In this document: positions 1-11,484 of the stretch, piece after piece
How positions within the stretch are numbered: the stretch's first letter is position 1
Layout of the letters: the number at the start of each line of letters is the position of its first letter
DNA from: Dinochytrium kinnereticum
Taxonomy: Eukaryota > Chytridiomycota > Chytridiomycetes > Chytridiales > Chytridiaceae
DNA: 40,565 nucleotides
Assembly (NCBI GenBank): GCA_027604005.1
Contig: JADGJT010000208.1
Location: forward strand, 1-40,565
Direction: 5' to 3'
Position numbers and translations under genes: made by a program
Notes under the pieces: generated by a model
Told to the model about the DNA's origin: nothing
Database searches by the model: none
What the model saw: the letters and a program-made list of their open reading frames with translations, nothing else

Positions 1-1651
1 CCGATGTTCTGGAGTGGGAGTGCGGCATGAAAGAAGCTCCGTGGATGGATGAGGCAGAGGACACTTCGCGTTAAAACAGTCATTGGGGCAGTAAAGTCAG
101 ACACGGCACATTCCTTGAAGTGGGATGAACTCCCTTATCGTAGACCCTACCACCGAGGTATGTTTGACCCCGATCTTCGGTTATTCTTGTTATTTGTTAA
201 CCCTTTTATTATCATGATGGAATAGGAAAGGACCCAAAACTACAGCCAAACCAAATCCTCGCATCCACACAGATAAGTGGGGCTTTCCTCCCGACTCTGG
301 AGTACATCCGAGCCTTAGGATCGTCGCCCTCAATTGTGGTTCTCTATCTGTATGTTGAGGCTGAGCAGAGAGAGCCAATAGAGAGAACTTCACATTGCCA
401 TCAGGGGTAAAAAGGCGTTTTTAGATCAGGAAGAGCTTATGGATGGAGAGGTTATACACGATTTATTTTTTTCGCCCCTGTCTCGGTCTCCACATCATTT
501 CCTACTCTTTTTTCTCCTCTTCTCAGGTGTGGGAGACACCAAGACGACTTACCTTGTCTGGAGGTGATGAGAGGCTTGGCCTTGTAAGGTGTAGAACGAC
601 ATACCCTTGACCAGCATGAGGCTGGACCGTAGACAGACAGCTTGGGAGCCATCCTCAGGGTAGATCTTCATAACTAGATGACTAGGTGATAATAAGATTC
701 TGTTTATTACGTTTGTTGGGTCCGCAATGTGCCTTAAATCCTAACAGTGTTGATTTATTTTTGGCTAAACAACAATATCAGCTATAATTAAAAACCTTAT
801 AGCCTTCAATGGGTAGGCGTTCTAGTTGCTCGCGAAACTATTTGAGATACATAATCTCCAGATGTAGTTCTGCATTTTCTCCGCCTCACATAACTAGAAA
901 ATCTCAAAACACTTGTCCTTACTCTTATAAGAGAGAGCTGAGACAATATTTTCTTGAACGCCAAGAGTGCGTATGCGATAGGAATGTAATAAACCTCCTT
1001 TACACCCTCAGTTATGAACTTCTCAGGCCTAACACCGCAATAAGAGCTGCGCGTCTCGGAAAGATCTCTCAGGCGGGAGAATGTTGGAACGTCATTCATT
1101 CCAAGATCACCGAGCAAAGATAATGATGCAGTATGAGATTCATGATAGACCCCAAATCGTTATTGAACGTTAGGACAAGATCGTCGTTGCTTTCTCTTCC
1201 ATATCTTTCTCTTCCGCATCCTGGGATAAAAATCTTCATTGCTTTCGAGAAAATGAATATGGGCGGAAAGTTGCAAATAATATTCATCCATAGAAAAAGC
1301 CGAATAACCCATAGTCATCATCTAAGTGTAGTAAATCAAAGTCCTCTTCATACTCACGAGGGTCTCCCATGTCGGCCTCACTTTTCTACTATGACAACCT
1401 TCACGCTAACCTCAAATATGAATTTGAGGTTTGCAAAACAACTTTTGAATTGCGAAATTTCAATTAAAATTTTCAACTTGAAATTTCCAAATTCCATGCT
1501 TGCGAAAACTCTCTAATAACTTAAAAATGTTTCTTCAACGTTTTCAAAACATTTTGGGCAAAAAAGCGTTTTCAGATGGTTTCTTTTTGATAAGTTTATT
1601 GTGAATAATTTTTTTGTGCTGCTGATCACTCTAGAACAATTTTCTCTCGTC
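1..1651. other. Left flank, no assignable gene
   Basis: I see several short open frames here on both strands (for example 806-1117 minus and 1133-1516 plus), but none carries a recognisable domain and none joins plausibly to a neighbour by splicing. A possible short 5' exon lies on the minus strand at 553-652: an ATG at 652 runs to a good GTAAGT donor at 547-552, but I could not find a convincing following exon. The stretch from about 1420 to 1600 is A/T-rich and probably contains the promoter of the SGT1 gene that begins at 1652. No tRNA or rRNA was recognised. Confidence 0.4.
1454..1487. promoter_or_regulatory. Heat-shock-element-like paired GAAnnTTC sites
   Basis: Two copies of the 8-bp palindrome GAAATTTC (1454-1461 and 1480-1487) form a perfect 10-bp inverted repeat, GAAATTTCAA and TTGAAATTTC, with a 14-bp spacer. 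Each copy fits the GAAnnTTC pair bound by heat-shock factor. The site lies about 165 bp upstream of the SGT1 start codon. SGT1 is an Hsp90 co-chaperone, so HSF control would make sense, but that is inference: the region is A/T-rich and such palindromes also arise by chance. Confidence 0.35.
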
Positions 1652-2716
1652 ATGAACCCAAACTCCCAAGACTCTTCCAGAGGCACCTCCACCGATGAGG
1701 GTGGTCAAAGGCGAGATGCGAATGCGGGGACGACCGATGCGGATTTGTCCTCTACGATTAAGTCTTCCACAGGTTGGTTGGTCGGAAATTTCATATTGAG
1801 TTTTATCGTTGTTCGCTTATGACGTTCTCACATATATGGTAGTGCCATCTACCCCCACCGTAATTCCTCCCGCCGCTCCCTTCCTTCCCCCCGCCAAGGT
1901 ACATTCGCATGTTCTAATATCAACGAACCGTTTCTTCCAAACCAGCTTCTTTTAGGGGTTTCACATCGTTATGATGATAATGTAGCTATGGATTGGTTAT
2001 CGATTGACCTCTTTCTTTTTTTCATTTACACAGATCCGACATGAATGGTTTCAAAACGAAAACTTCGTTACAGTGTCCGTCTTTATCAAGAACACCAAGA
2101 AAGAGGATGTCAGTATCGACTACTCGCCTCGGGCCATTTCCGTTACCGTTAAACTCGCCAGTGGCTCCGATTTTATGCTAGAATTAGATCCGTTGGCGCA
2201 TCCAATCGTGCCTGAAGAGAGTAAACATTCTATCCTGGGATCAAAAATCGAAATCAAGCTTAAGAAGGAAGTTGTTGGAATCCAGTGGGGCGCTTTGGAG
2301 GGGCAGGACGCGACTATCACTCACACAATGAATGCTGTCGATACTGGCAGACCCTCCTATCCGTCCTCATCCACAAAGGCATGTTTTTAGTCTTTCCTTT
2401 GCTTTTTCGTTTCTTTTTTTTTTTGAATTATTGGTTTATCTGAAGCATTCCTAATATCCACGCATTTGTTTAGAAGAAAAATTGGGATGCTGTTGCGAAG
2501 TCCGTTGAAGATGAGAAGCCAGAAGGTGAGGCAGCTTTGAACGCGCTCTTCCAGCAAATTTATAAGGACGCCGATGAGAACACGAGGAGAGCCATGATGA
2601 AGAGCTACGTAGAGAGCAACGGCACCTGTTTGTCGACCAACTGGGCGGAGGTTGGTAAGGGCAAAGTCGAGACGTCACCACCTGAGGGGATGATTGCAAA
2701 GAAGTTTGACTTTTGA
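1652..2716 (+). CDS. SGT1: SGT1-like Hsp90 co-chaperone (CS + SGS domains)
   Basis: SGT1 binds Hsp90 through its CS domain and supports SCF ubiquitin ligase and kinetochore assembly in fungi. Proposed exons are 1652-1780, 2034-2378 and 2474-2716, giving 238 residues. The CS domain starts at IRHEWFQ (about residue 44), with the family pattern VTVSVFIKN and later EIKLKK..GIQW. The C-terminal exon is the SGS domain (KNWDAVAKS, then FQQIYKDADENTRRAMMKSY and ESNGT). The usual N-terminal TPR repeats are missing: the first exon gives only about 43 Ser/Thr/Asp/Gly-rich residues. The exon 1 donor is uncertain, because phase requires the weak site GTCGGA at 1781 rather than the nearby GTTGGT. The second intron looks like a GC-AG intron (AAG|GCATGT at 2379). 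A CacyBP-type CS/SGS protein is the alternative, but the SGS motif order favours SGT1. Confidence 0.88.
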
Positions 2717-2778
2717 ACACCAGAAAAATAAAAATAAAAAATTTTGCAAGCCTAAGGGCTCTGGTGCTCTGGAGGCTA

Positions 2779-5085
2779 ATGAAGGCGAAGCACTTCCGCC
2801 TCGTTTTCATCGCGATCGCAGTCGGGGTGCCATTATGGGCCATTGGCACCCCATTGCTGAGCTACTTTATCACCCTTCCGATTTACTTCCAGGTGCTTGT
2901 GCTCTCAAACCTTGGTCTTTGGTGTTGGGCATCCAATGTTCATTGTCTGGAGTGGGCTGGCATCGATGTCTCTTGGCTACTGTTAGGAGCTGCTGAATAC
3001 GATTCGAACAAGGCAGCCGAGTGTCATCATCCTGTTGATTCGAAAGCGGCCACCAATGCTGCGGTTGGTGCCGGGTTTGCTTCGTCACAAACTTCATCGT
3101 CGTCCACGTCCATGCACCCAAACCTCACCATTTCCATCCCAATCTCCTCCCGTGTTGGAGGACCAAGTAGAACTGGTGGTGGGGCTACAGTAACTGCTGT
3201 CGCAGATCTGTCAGTTCGCAATCTTTACCTAATTGCTGCAGCACATTCTGCTGTAACATTAGCGTCTATTTTGCTCTTTGCCATGTTTGTTCAATCCTGG
3301 GGAGAGGAATCTACAGAGAGTATTCCATCTGGTGCGTATTTGTTGATGCTAGGAGCGTTATTTTGGCCTTTTGGAGGCCTCTTTGTGAGAGAAAGGTCGT
3401 TTTTCTTGAGGTGTGTAACTGCTTCCAATTTGCCACTTATACTTGACACGATATTTTTGTTGTTTACAGTTGTTCCTTTTTTGATCTGGCTCGTGGTTGC
3501 TCTATTTAAAAATATTATCCAACGTTTTCTTCCATTTAGAACAATGCAAAGGATTGCTTTTGGTGGTCTGGGCTCTGCGGTATACTTCGCAGATATCATC
3601 CTAGCAGATATTCTCACGTCCTTTTCTCGCGTAGTAGGGGACCTTCAGATTGTCTTCACCGATCTCGTCTATAACATCCCTGCTCATGATGAGAATCGTT
3701 TGGTCAAAGCTTTAACTGATCCTCCACATCACCGAAGAAGCATTGTCAGGAGAGATGGATATGATAATGTCGGTGAGGCTGTAGGAACGGCGTGGGTAGA
3801 TTTTATTGCTCCCATTCTTATATGGTATCTTAATTTTTATTCAACCGTGTTGATTTGGCATAGCAATCTATTTTTACGCCTTCTTTCTTTTTTTTTCCTT
3901 CATATGAAACTAACCTTTTTTTGACGTAGCCTTCCATTCCTCTTCCGCTTGCGTCAATGCATTGCAGAATTTCTTCAAACTCGTGATCCGTCAGCCAAAA
4001 ATCGGCATATGCTTAATGCCATTAAGTACCTTTCAGCTATACCCGTTATTATCTCCTCGTGGCTGATCAACTATCTTCGAATTCGATACTACGGGCTGGG
4101 CCTCGATGCTTCTAAGTTTGAAGGACAGTCAGAGGGTTTCATGGAAATGCGCAAGGCTGAGTCAAAAATAAATTTCTCTATTGGTGTTTGGTACGTAATG
4201 CTTCTTCCAGTTCTTTTAATGTATATTTTCTAATCGCAATTTCAATACAGGATTTTTTTTTCTATCCTGAACTCTATTTATTCACTCTACTGGGATATCT
4301 GCATGGATTGGCATTTGGGCACTATTAACAAGAATCACTTATGGAAAACTTTCTTTGATAGTGCAGGAGAAGCAGGCAGCTACGTAACATCCCCGACGTT
4401 TGATTCCACTTTTTCCTCGGCTGCAAACTCGACTTCAACGCATCAGCAACGTCGCCTGGCGAAGAGCTCGTCAGCTTATGCAAAAGTTTCCGCTGAGGAT
4501 AAAGATTTGGAAGGGGAAGGAGATGTAGCATATGAAAAGCGGGGCATCGGAAGAAGCAGCAAGTTTCCTACGGCACCAGGAAGCCCGACTGGCGGTCAGC
4601 ATGGACCCAGTGCGGCCACAGTTGCTCCAAAGAGTTATCCCCCTTCCGTCAATAAGACTGCATCCTCTTTAGCCCTCCTCGCGAATGAAAAAACGATAGG
4701 AACTAAGTTCTTCCTGCGCCCACACCTACATTTCCGCTATGCACTCCTATACTACCTTGCGATCATACTTGATACAATCCTGCGGCTATCCTGGATCGTA
4801 AAAGTAACACTTATCTACACATTGGCGAGTGCAAGTCTTCGCGGACAAACTGGAGCTGAGCTGGTCTCTAGGCTTATGGCGGTCGATTTTTCCCTTAAAT
4901 GCCTCGAGATTTTGAGGAGATATGTTTGGGTTTTCTTTCGCTGTGAGAGGGAATGGGTTGTCAAGCGAGGTCATATTAGAGAAGATCCTATTAGAGAAGT
5001 GAGGGTTCCGGGGTGGGAGTCTATCGGGATGGGGATGGGCATTCAAGGTGGCGTTTTTATGGGTAGACAGAATTCGGATGGGTGA
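2779..5085 (+). CDS. EXS-domain multispanning membrane protein, ERD1-like
   Basis: Proteins with an EXS domain but no SPX domain resemble yeast Erd1, a Golgi membrane protein needed for retention of ER and Golgi residents and linked to recycling of luminal phosphate. Exons are 2779-3848, 3930-4190 and 4251-5085 (721 residues). EXS hallmarks are RLRQCIAEF, then HMLNAIKYLS, SIYSLYWDICMDWHLG, and near the end LEILRRYVWVFFRCEREW. Several hydrophobic segments are visible, including FRLVFIAIAVGVPLW near the N terminus and YALLYYLAIILDTIL late in the protein. It is about twice the length of yeast Erd1. The extra sequence is a Ser/Thr/Gly-rich loop at about residues 85-145 and a second loop encoded around 4380-4690. 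The start is the first ATG in the open frame, 62 bp after the SGT1 stop. The SYG1/XPR1 phosphate exporters share EXS but have an SPX domain, which is absent here. Confidence 0.82.
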
Positions 5086-5210
5086 TTATGTTGACTTTAT
5101 AAAATAGATAATGCTGCAATGTAAAATAAAGGGCAAAGGTTCTATGCCTGTCTAACGGCGTTTACATTATCAAGCCAGGATGTCGATGATTTTCATCTAT
5201 TCGAATTCTG

Positions 5211-7979
5211 ATGAGGGACAAATGGTTGACAGCGTCAGGAAAGCTCCTCCCAAGTGTCATTGACCAACCGACGAAGAAGGGGCATTGGAAGAGCAGCTCC
5301 CTGACTCAAGGCTCTTATAATGAGGCAAATCGTCAAGGGTCGTTACAATGTGGCAATTATGCTACCAGAGACCCAGCCATGAAGCCATATCCCAACATGC
5401 GTCTACCCACCCTTCAGAAGGAAATCAAAAAAACATACTTTGGCGATGTTCGACTGCATTCCAACGATACATTCAGAGCAATGCCTGCAATGGACCGTAA
5501 CATTCACGGGTTGGAGAACATGGTCGTTCAAGATGTGGTATTCATTAGGGACAATCAGATGTTTGAAGAAGATGTTGAGCTCTACATGACAATTCACCGC
5601 GAAATGTCAGAGTGTCGTGATGTCGTTAAACTATCATTTGGCGTCGAAAATCGTGTCATCGTCCTGCCAGAAGACGTCGCCTTCGGTTCAGCAACTTTGA
5701 TGCACATTAAACGAGGCTCCGGTAAGAAAATTGAGGCTGGGCTATTTCTCACTTGCGTCTAGCTGGTTTTCTGGAGAGTCATGAAGGAATCATTCGTTTA
5801 CCCTCCATTAATTCTTCGGTGATGTTTGATGTGGTGCTCTACCTTTTTAGTACTTGGTTGGACTCGATAAATTCTATTGGGATCAAGCCATCATATAACT
5901 TCTTCGGGTCACAGAACTTTAACCCGTGCCTCTCCATTGTCCTGCTCACACTTCAGGCGGCTGTTTATCTGGATCTACCGCTTCTGGCAGACAAGTGCTG
6001 CTTGAGCATCGCCAAAAATTTAAAAGGTAGATTATTTACCTGTGTATTATAACTCAACCTTGGGTAAAATTATTCTACTACACTTTCCATGGCATTGATC
6101 AGATCTACAGTCGCTAGACAACATACCAGGGGCGATACTGAAGATTTTATTGAAAAAACTCAACCCTTTGGATCTCCGGGTAGCAGAAATTCTCTTCAGT
6201 GTATCGGACAAAGTGAACGTTTTGCCATTTTGGGCAGATATCCTAAAAAGATCTGTGGGCGGGAGAAGTGAATCAGACACCTCATACAAAGCATTATTGC
6301 TTTGTGTAGACGCGGATGAAAATGTTCTTAGCTGCGTGAAATCATTATGTATTCGGCGCCATCTAGAAGAATCTCCAGGGGCATTTGCTTACGGGACTGA
6401 AACTCTAATACAGGCTCTCAGCAACCTCACTGAAATCAAGCTAGGGCCAGACTTATTAAACTCGAACGGGGCCACTATGAATGAACTTTTGCTTAGGCTT
6501 CCGGGACTATCATCTGTGGAGCTTGTTCTTGACAAGAAATTAAGCCGAGGGTGCTTCAACTACTTACAATGCCTTTACAAGGACTTTTCTGGGAAAATCA
6601 CGCTGGTATTGAAAACTTTGGGCCCTATACTTTCAGAAAAATACTCGGTAGCGCTTGAGAATCAGTTAAACGAGAGGTCTGTTGATCAGACATCGGATTC
6701 AGTTATAGAGGATAGGGCTACTAATAATAACAAGAACGGATCACGAAAATGCAGTGACCGCCACCCGGTAATACCACCGCTTGAATCAGCAAATGGTCTC
6801 GAAATCCAATTTCTCGTATCTACCGATGGTCTTGATGGAAGTTCCTCCTCAGTTTTGCTTCAAGAGCTTCTCCAATGCCGACATAGAAAACTACGAAGCC
6901 TCACGGTCAAAGATCAGCAGCTGGTCTTATCAGGCAGGTTTTGCCAGATATTATGGAGCAGTGCCACCGTGGTTAGCCTCAGTCTATCATATTGCGGTTT
7001 AAGTGGCAAAGATTTCATTCGCGCAATAGACGTTGTTTCTACAATGAAGGCTTTGCGAGCTTTGGACTTGTCAGGAAATATATCGCGTTCAGATCCTTCA
7101 GCCCCGGACGCCGGAAGCGCTCTTTCTAAGTGGATAGCTGATCCCACAAATTTCAGGCTTAATAAGCTTGATATTGGAGATAATTTCTTTTCGGCAGCTG
7201 GTATGGCTCTAATAGTAGACTCGTTTGGAAGGCAAAAAAAGCTGCAAGACTTAGATCTGCGTGGTATGGACCTTAATGCATCCTTATCGTCATTACTCAA
7301 GGCTCTTGCGAAATCTCAGAGACTTTGTCGCGTGAACCTAAGAAATACAAATCTGCTGCCTCGTACTTTAGCATCATCAGTGTCAGCATTTGAAAGTCCA
7401 AAAGATGGAGTTTCATCGTTAAGAGAACTTGATTTAAGCAGCAATCGCATTGTGGGAGAGTCGGTTGAATGGATACGGCCACTCTTCTTTTTGGCATTTT
7501 CTCAGCTGGTTGACCTGAAACTGCATGGAACGAACGATCACTTTCTAGACGACTGTGGTTGCTCAGAGTTGCTGGAGAATTTACGCTACAATTCAACTAT
7601 GCGCTCTATTGATCTATCGAAGCAGCGTGCAGCCACACAAACATGTTGCAAAATCAAAGAGATACTCTTTTCATGCCGTATTGAGACTTTTGTTCTTCGA
7701 GGCAACCGCATATCAGATAATGGTGCGAATCAATTAAGAGGCCTCGGGGGCAATACCGACCGCAAGGTCTTTATTGATATGGAGGGTAACTACATTTCAG
7801 ACATTGCCGTCCGAGCTCTTAAGGGTTTCGAGTTTGGTCGCTATGTCTTGCACGTTGCAAACCAGGTCAACATTCAAAACGAGGCCTTTTTACTTGGACC
7901 GGGAGATTATATCACTGACTATGCCAGCAGCCACCACAGTCGGACCAAGCCGCAACATGAAACGGCCCAATTCTTTTGA
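5211..7979 (+). CDS. SKP1/Elongin-C-like (BTB fold) plus leucine-rich-repeat protein
   Basis: Exons 5211-5721, 5763-6026 and 6103-7979 give 883 residues. About 137 N-terminal residues are unremarkable. Residues about 138-260 resemble the SKP1/Elongin-C variant of the BTB fold: VVKLSFG..., then GIIRLPSINSSVMFDVVLYLF, a divergent insert, and LTLQAAVYLDLPLLADKC, followed by the NIPGAILKILL helix. The C-terminal half (about 430-850) carries ribonuclease-inhibitor-like leucine-rich repeats, for example ALRALDLSGN, LQDLDLRGMDL, LRELDLSSNRIVG and IETFVLRGNRISDNGANQL. This suggests a one-piece adaptor plus substrate receptor for a cullin ligase, but that role is inferred. There is no F-box and no clear VHL or SOCS box. 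The last 90 coding bases lie antisense to the conserved C-terminal exon of HBS1. A BTB/LRR protein unrelated to cullins remains possible. Confidence 0.7.
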
Positions 7980-10900
7980 TTCCTTTGCCGTTTCAATGCA
8001 AATAGGATGGTCTAGTTTGATTTCTACTGATGCAGTGGTATTCTTTGGCAAAGCCCTAAAATGAAATAAGCAAGCTAATTCAAACCAAAAAACAATACCT
8101 TGGGTTTTTCTTTAAAACATCACCTGAGCTTCGATTCAACGTTGATATCAGTTTTGAAATTGTTCCTGGTTCCGTCAAACTAAAATGATGCAGAACAATC
8201 TACAAAAGACAACGGTAAGCTCAGAAGGAAAAAAAAACAATTAAGCAGCATTTACCGGAACACCAATAGTTAATGGTATTCTAATATCAAAAGTAACTAT
8301 TTTCGCCCGGAAGTGGGTCGTTACAGGAACCGGTCGCTGAGCATCACATAAAATGTTGCCTACCCTACATTTGAACTAAGATTAAGAAAACCACGTTAAG
8401 CTTCTTACGATATCTGAGTTATATCGACACCAGAAACGCTTAAGGATATATTGTCTCCAGCAACGGCCCACTTCACTGGATCGCTCAATATCTCGATAGC
8501 TGACCGAGCGATTGTATCATTAGATATTGAAGGCAGAAAACTGAAATCACCTTTCACAGTACACTGCTCTCCAATCGGCATCAGCATTAACTGGTCACCA
8601 ACTTGAATGGAGCCAGATTCCACCCTACCACTTAAAGATACAGTTGCCGAGCTACCAACACTAAGACCGCCTTTAAAAAAGTCGGATATAGGAAGTCGAA
8701 AAGGCTTCTCTAAGGAACGCGGCGGCAACTCGAGATGGTCTTTTAAAATTAGAATAGGATGACGAATAACTTCCACCTAGCGCCTCTGCAAGGGTACTTC
8801 CTTGATACCATTCTTCAAGCGGAAGGCTAGTCCGCTCTATAAGGTTCTCTCCCGTAAATCCACTGCACGGAATAAACGTAATCTTATCGCGTCGAAACCC
8901 CGCTTGGACCAAAAAGATCAATAACTTCTCCTGAATCTCCAGAAATCTGCCTTGATCCCAGTTGGACTAATAGAATTAATACTATTACCTTTACAACCTC
9001 CCCACCGTATCCAGCTTGTTAATGGCTACTACAATCTGCGTTACTCCCAAACTTCGAACCAGAAGCGAATGTTCACGTGTCTGACCACCCGATTCAAAAC
9101 CAGTTTCAAACTCGCCTCTTGTACTATCAATAACAAGCAAAGCTACATCTGCCTAACATTACGTAAGGGTAGGAAGAAGCAAAGTTTAGATAATTAAAGC
9201 AGCAGAAAAATATGGGACAAATCAGATAGCAGCAATACTTAAAATCCCCCCCACCCAAAACACACACACGAAACAAAGTGGTCAAAATAGCAAGGGTCAA
9301 TCACAAGAGTAAATCCATACTTGAGAGGCCCCGGAAATCATATTTGGGACGAAATCCCTGTGTCCAGGGGCATCCAGTAGCGTAAAGCGTCGTGACGGTG
9401 TTTCAAATTTGGAAACAGCGACATCAATAGTAACCCCTCTTTGAAACAAAGGCATGAGAAAGGAAAACGAAGAGGACAAAGAACCTGGATCGCTCTTCTT
9501 CAGTAGCATCCAGAACCCATGCGAAGGCGAATGACCCCTTTTTCATTTTTTCGGAATCCTTTTCATACTTCCGCATTGTTCTTTCATCTACCTCCCCAAG
9601 AAGATATAGAAGATGACCCATCATGGTGCTTTTACCCGCATCAACGTGCCCTTATAATGTTATTTATACACACACTGACTTCATCCTACCTATAACCACC
9701 AGATTTAAAAGTGGTTTCCCTGATGTCCTCTTTTTATATTCTTCTTCAATATTTACACGAGCTTCTTTCCCTGTGATTCGAGCTCTGGAAGTTGTTACTG
9801 GTGTTGTGTCGTTCGACTTTATCGAAATGGTTTTGCTGCTCTCCACAGATTTACTAACACTTTCCACTACCGGCGGCTTTTTTGCAGCCGGTTTTATAGT
9901 TAACTCAACTTTTGTTTGTTTGCCTGCAAAATTAATGTAAGAATAATGAGAAGCGAAACCTTTGTCTTTGGCGGATCTAGCATTCATAACCACGTCATCC
10001 GGGCTCGGCGAGTTGAATTTGAAGGGCGCCATATCAAATCGCTTTTCCGTTGGATAGCCTAAAATAATGGAGACACCAAATTTGGAAGAATATTTAGTTT
10101 TCTCCCGATCTTCATGTAATGACGATGTCCAAAAATGCGCAAATGAAGATGGTGCTCTAAGTAGGGACCGCGATGATTGCCACTCCGGTGTGAAGAAATC
10201 GCTTTTGAACTGGCCGTTTTGAACGGGAGTTTTAGATAACGCCCGATTAGACGTTATCGGTGCCGAAATTTTGAGTTTACTTGTAGGTGAATCGCGTCGA
10301 GGTTGAAAGATAATTGGAGTTTGGGAGGAGGTGTTGTTCATTGAAAGATCTGTGAGCGCTTTCTTCAAAACATCGGAAGTTGATGAAGTCTCGAGCCTCG
10401 GTTGAATGAGCGGTACAAGGCCAATGAGGCGGTCTTTGTTGGGGGCTAGCAGGCTTTGTAATCCAAGAATCTTTGAATTTTCCTGAACTTTCAGTCCTTT
10501 TGGTTCCTCACTCTCAGACTTAGGTAATCTTCCAGATAGAAGTGCATCAAGTCTCCCAGAAAGCTTAAGCGGGTCACGAGCTTGAAGAGGAGGCGAGCCT
10601 TTATAATTATCTCCAATTTTCTGACTGAGACTAAGGCCTGGGGGCGAATCGATAACCATAGCAGATCGTGAGGACGGTTCAAGTGACGGGTTGATCTTTC
10701 CAAGAGATAGTCGATTAATGGAAAGATTACCTTGGCCCCGTCCTAACGTCAGGTATTGTTTAAAATACAGTGGTCGATTCACCGTTCGAAATGTTCAACA
10801 GTTCAAGAAGAATTAAAAAAAACAAAAACAGATACGGAATTCGCTGTATGGTTCCGCCTCATCGTAAATACCAAGGTGAAAATACTCTCAAGGTTTCCCG

Positions 10901-11438
10901 GCGATTCGAAATAGAGAGCCCAGAGAGCACCATCTTCCAAAAAGCAAAGAAAGAAATAGGGAACAAGATCTAAAAAAGTGTTACCTTCTTTGTCGCCGTC
11001 AAATATATAGTTGATGGCTTCAGACACGTTGTTTCCAGTTTTTTTTAGAGCCAATACAATCTCCCTGTCTGCAACAGAATCGTCAACAACCTTCCGTACT
11101 TCGAGGGTCAGCCGGCTTAAGGCGGCAGTTGCGTCTAAAAAACTTAAAATGCGAAATGAACCAATAATTACTATCAACGGTATCTTTTACTAGCTTCCCA
11201 TCAATAAACTGGGCTGCCTGCACTCTGACTTCAGGTTCATCTGCCTGCTCATTGTAATCATTGTCGTTCTCTGTAAGGAGTCAAAAAAGTCATCGCCCAA
11301 GAAAAGGAAAACCATCATCGTAATAGTCGTCATCATCGTAGAGTTCATCTTCAAGATCATGCATGTTTCGAACGAATCTGTGTCGAGACTATAATGCCCA
11401 TTAGACCTAGCCACATGTAAGCAGCTGGAACCAACCAT
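7890..11438 (-). CDS. HBS1: HBS1-like translational GTPase (ribosome rescue, Dom34/Pelota partner)
   Basis: HBS1 with Dom34/Pelota splits stalled ribosomes in no-go and non-stop decay in the cytoplasm. Thirteen exons were traced (plus coordinates, 5' to 3'): 11436-11438, 11313-11388, 11172-11270, 10985-11134, 9690-10742, 9485-9650, 9321-9438, 9006-9152, 8777-8966, 8409-8739, 8256-8364, 8099-8199, 7890-8055. They sum to 2709 nt, 902 residues. The N terminus MSRHR plus acidic stretch and the following helical HBS1_N domain are typical. GTPase motifs are GHVDAGKS (about 461), DAPGH (about 538) and NKLD (about 600). The C-terminal barrel ends [16 protein letters not shown]. Exon 5 encodes a long disordered linker with a PSPDD patch before the GTPase domain. 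Exon 1 consists of the ATG alone. Most introns are 37-56 bp. eRF3 is excluded by the N-terminal domain and by the sequence between P-loop and switch I. Confidence 0.93.
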
Positions 11439-11484
11439 CGTAGCAACTGCTCAAAATTTTTTTAACTGGAAGGCACTCTCAGGA
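11439..11484. promoter_or_regulatory. 46-bp head-to-head spacer between HBS1 and the ANTH gene
   Basis: The proposed start codons of HBS1 (minus, 11438) and the ANTH adaptor (plus, 11485) face away from each other across only 46 bp, which include a run of eight T. If both starts are right, the two promoters and 5' leaders must overlap each other or lie inside the opposite coding regions. I see no TATA box or other clear element. Confidence 0.5.

Noticed and set aside
806..1516. Overlapping open frames of about 100-127 codons on both strands
   Set aside because: No recognisable domain, biased composition, overlap on opposite strands and no splice partners; most likely chance.
8405..8776. Truncated HBS1 ending at the stop just before 8405
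   Set aside because: A GTAAGA donor at 8404-8408 leads in phase to three further exons that encode the conserved C-terminal barrel, so the stop lies in an intron.
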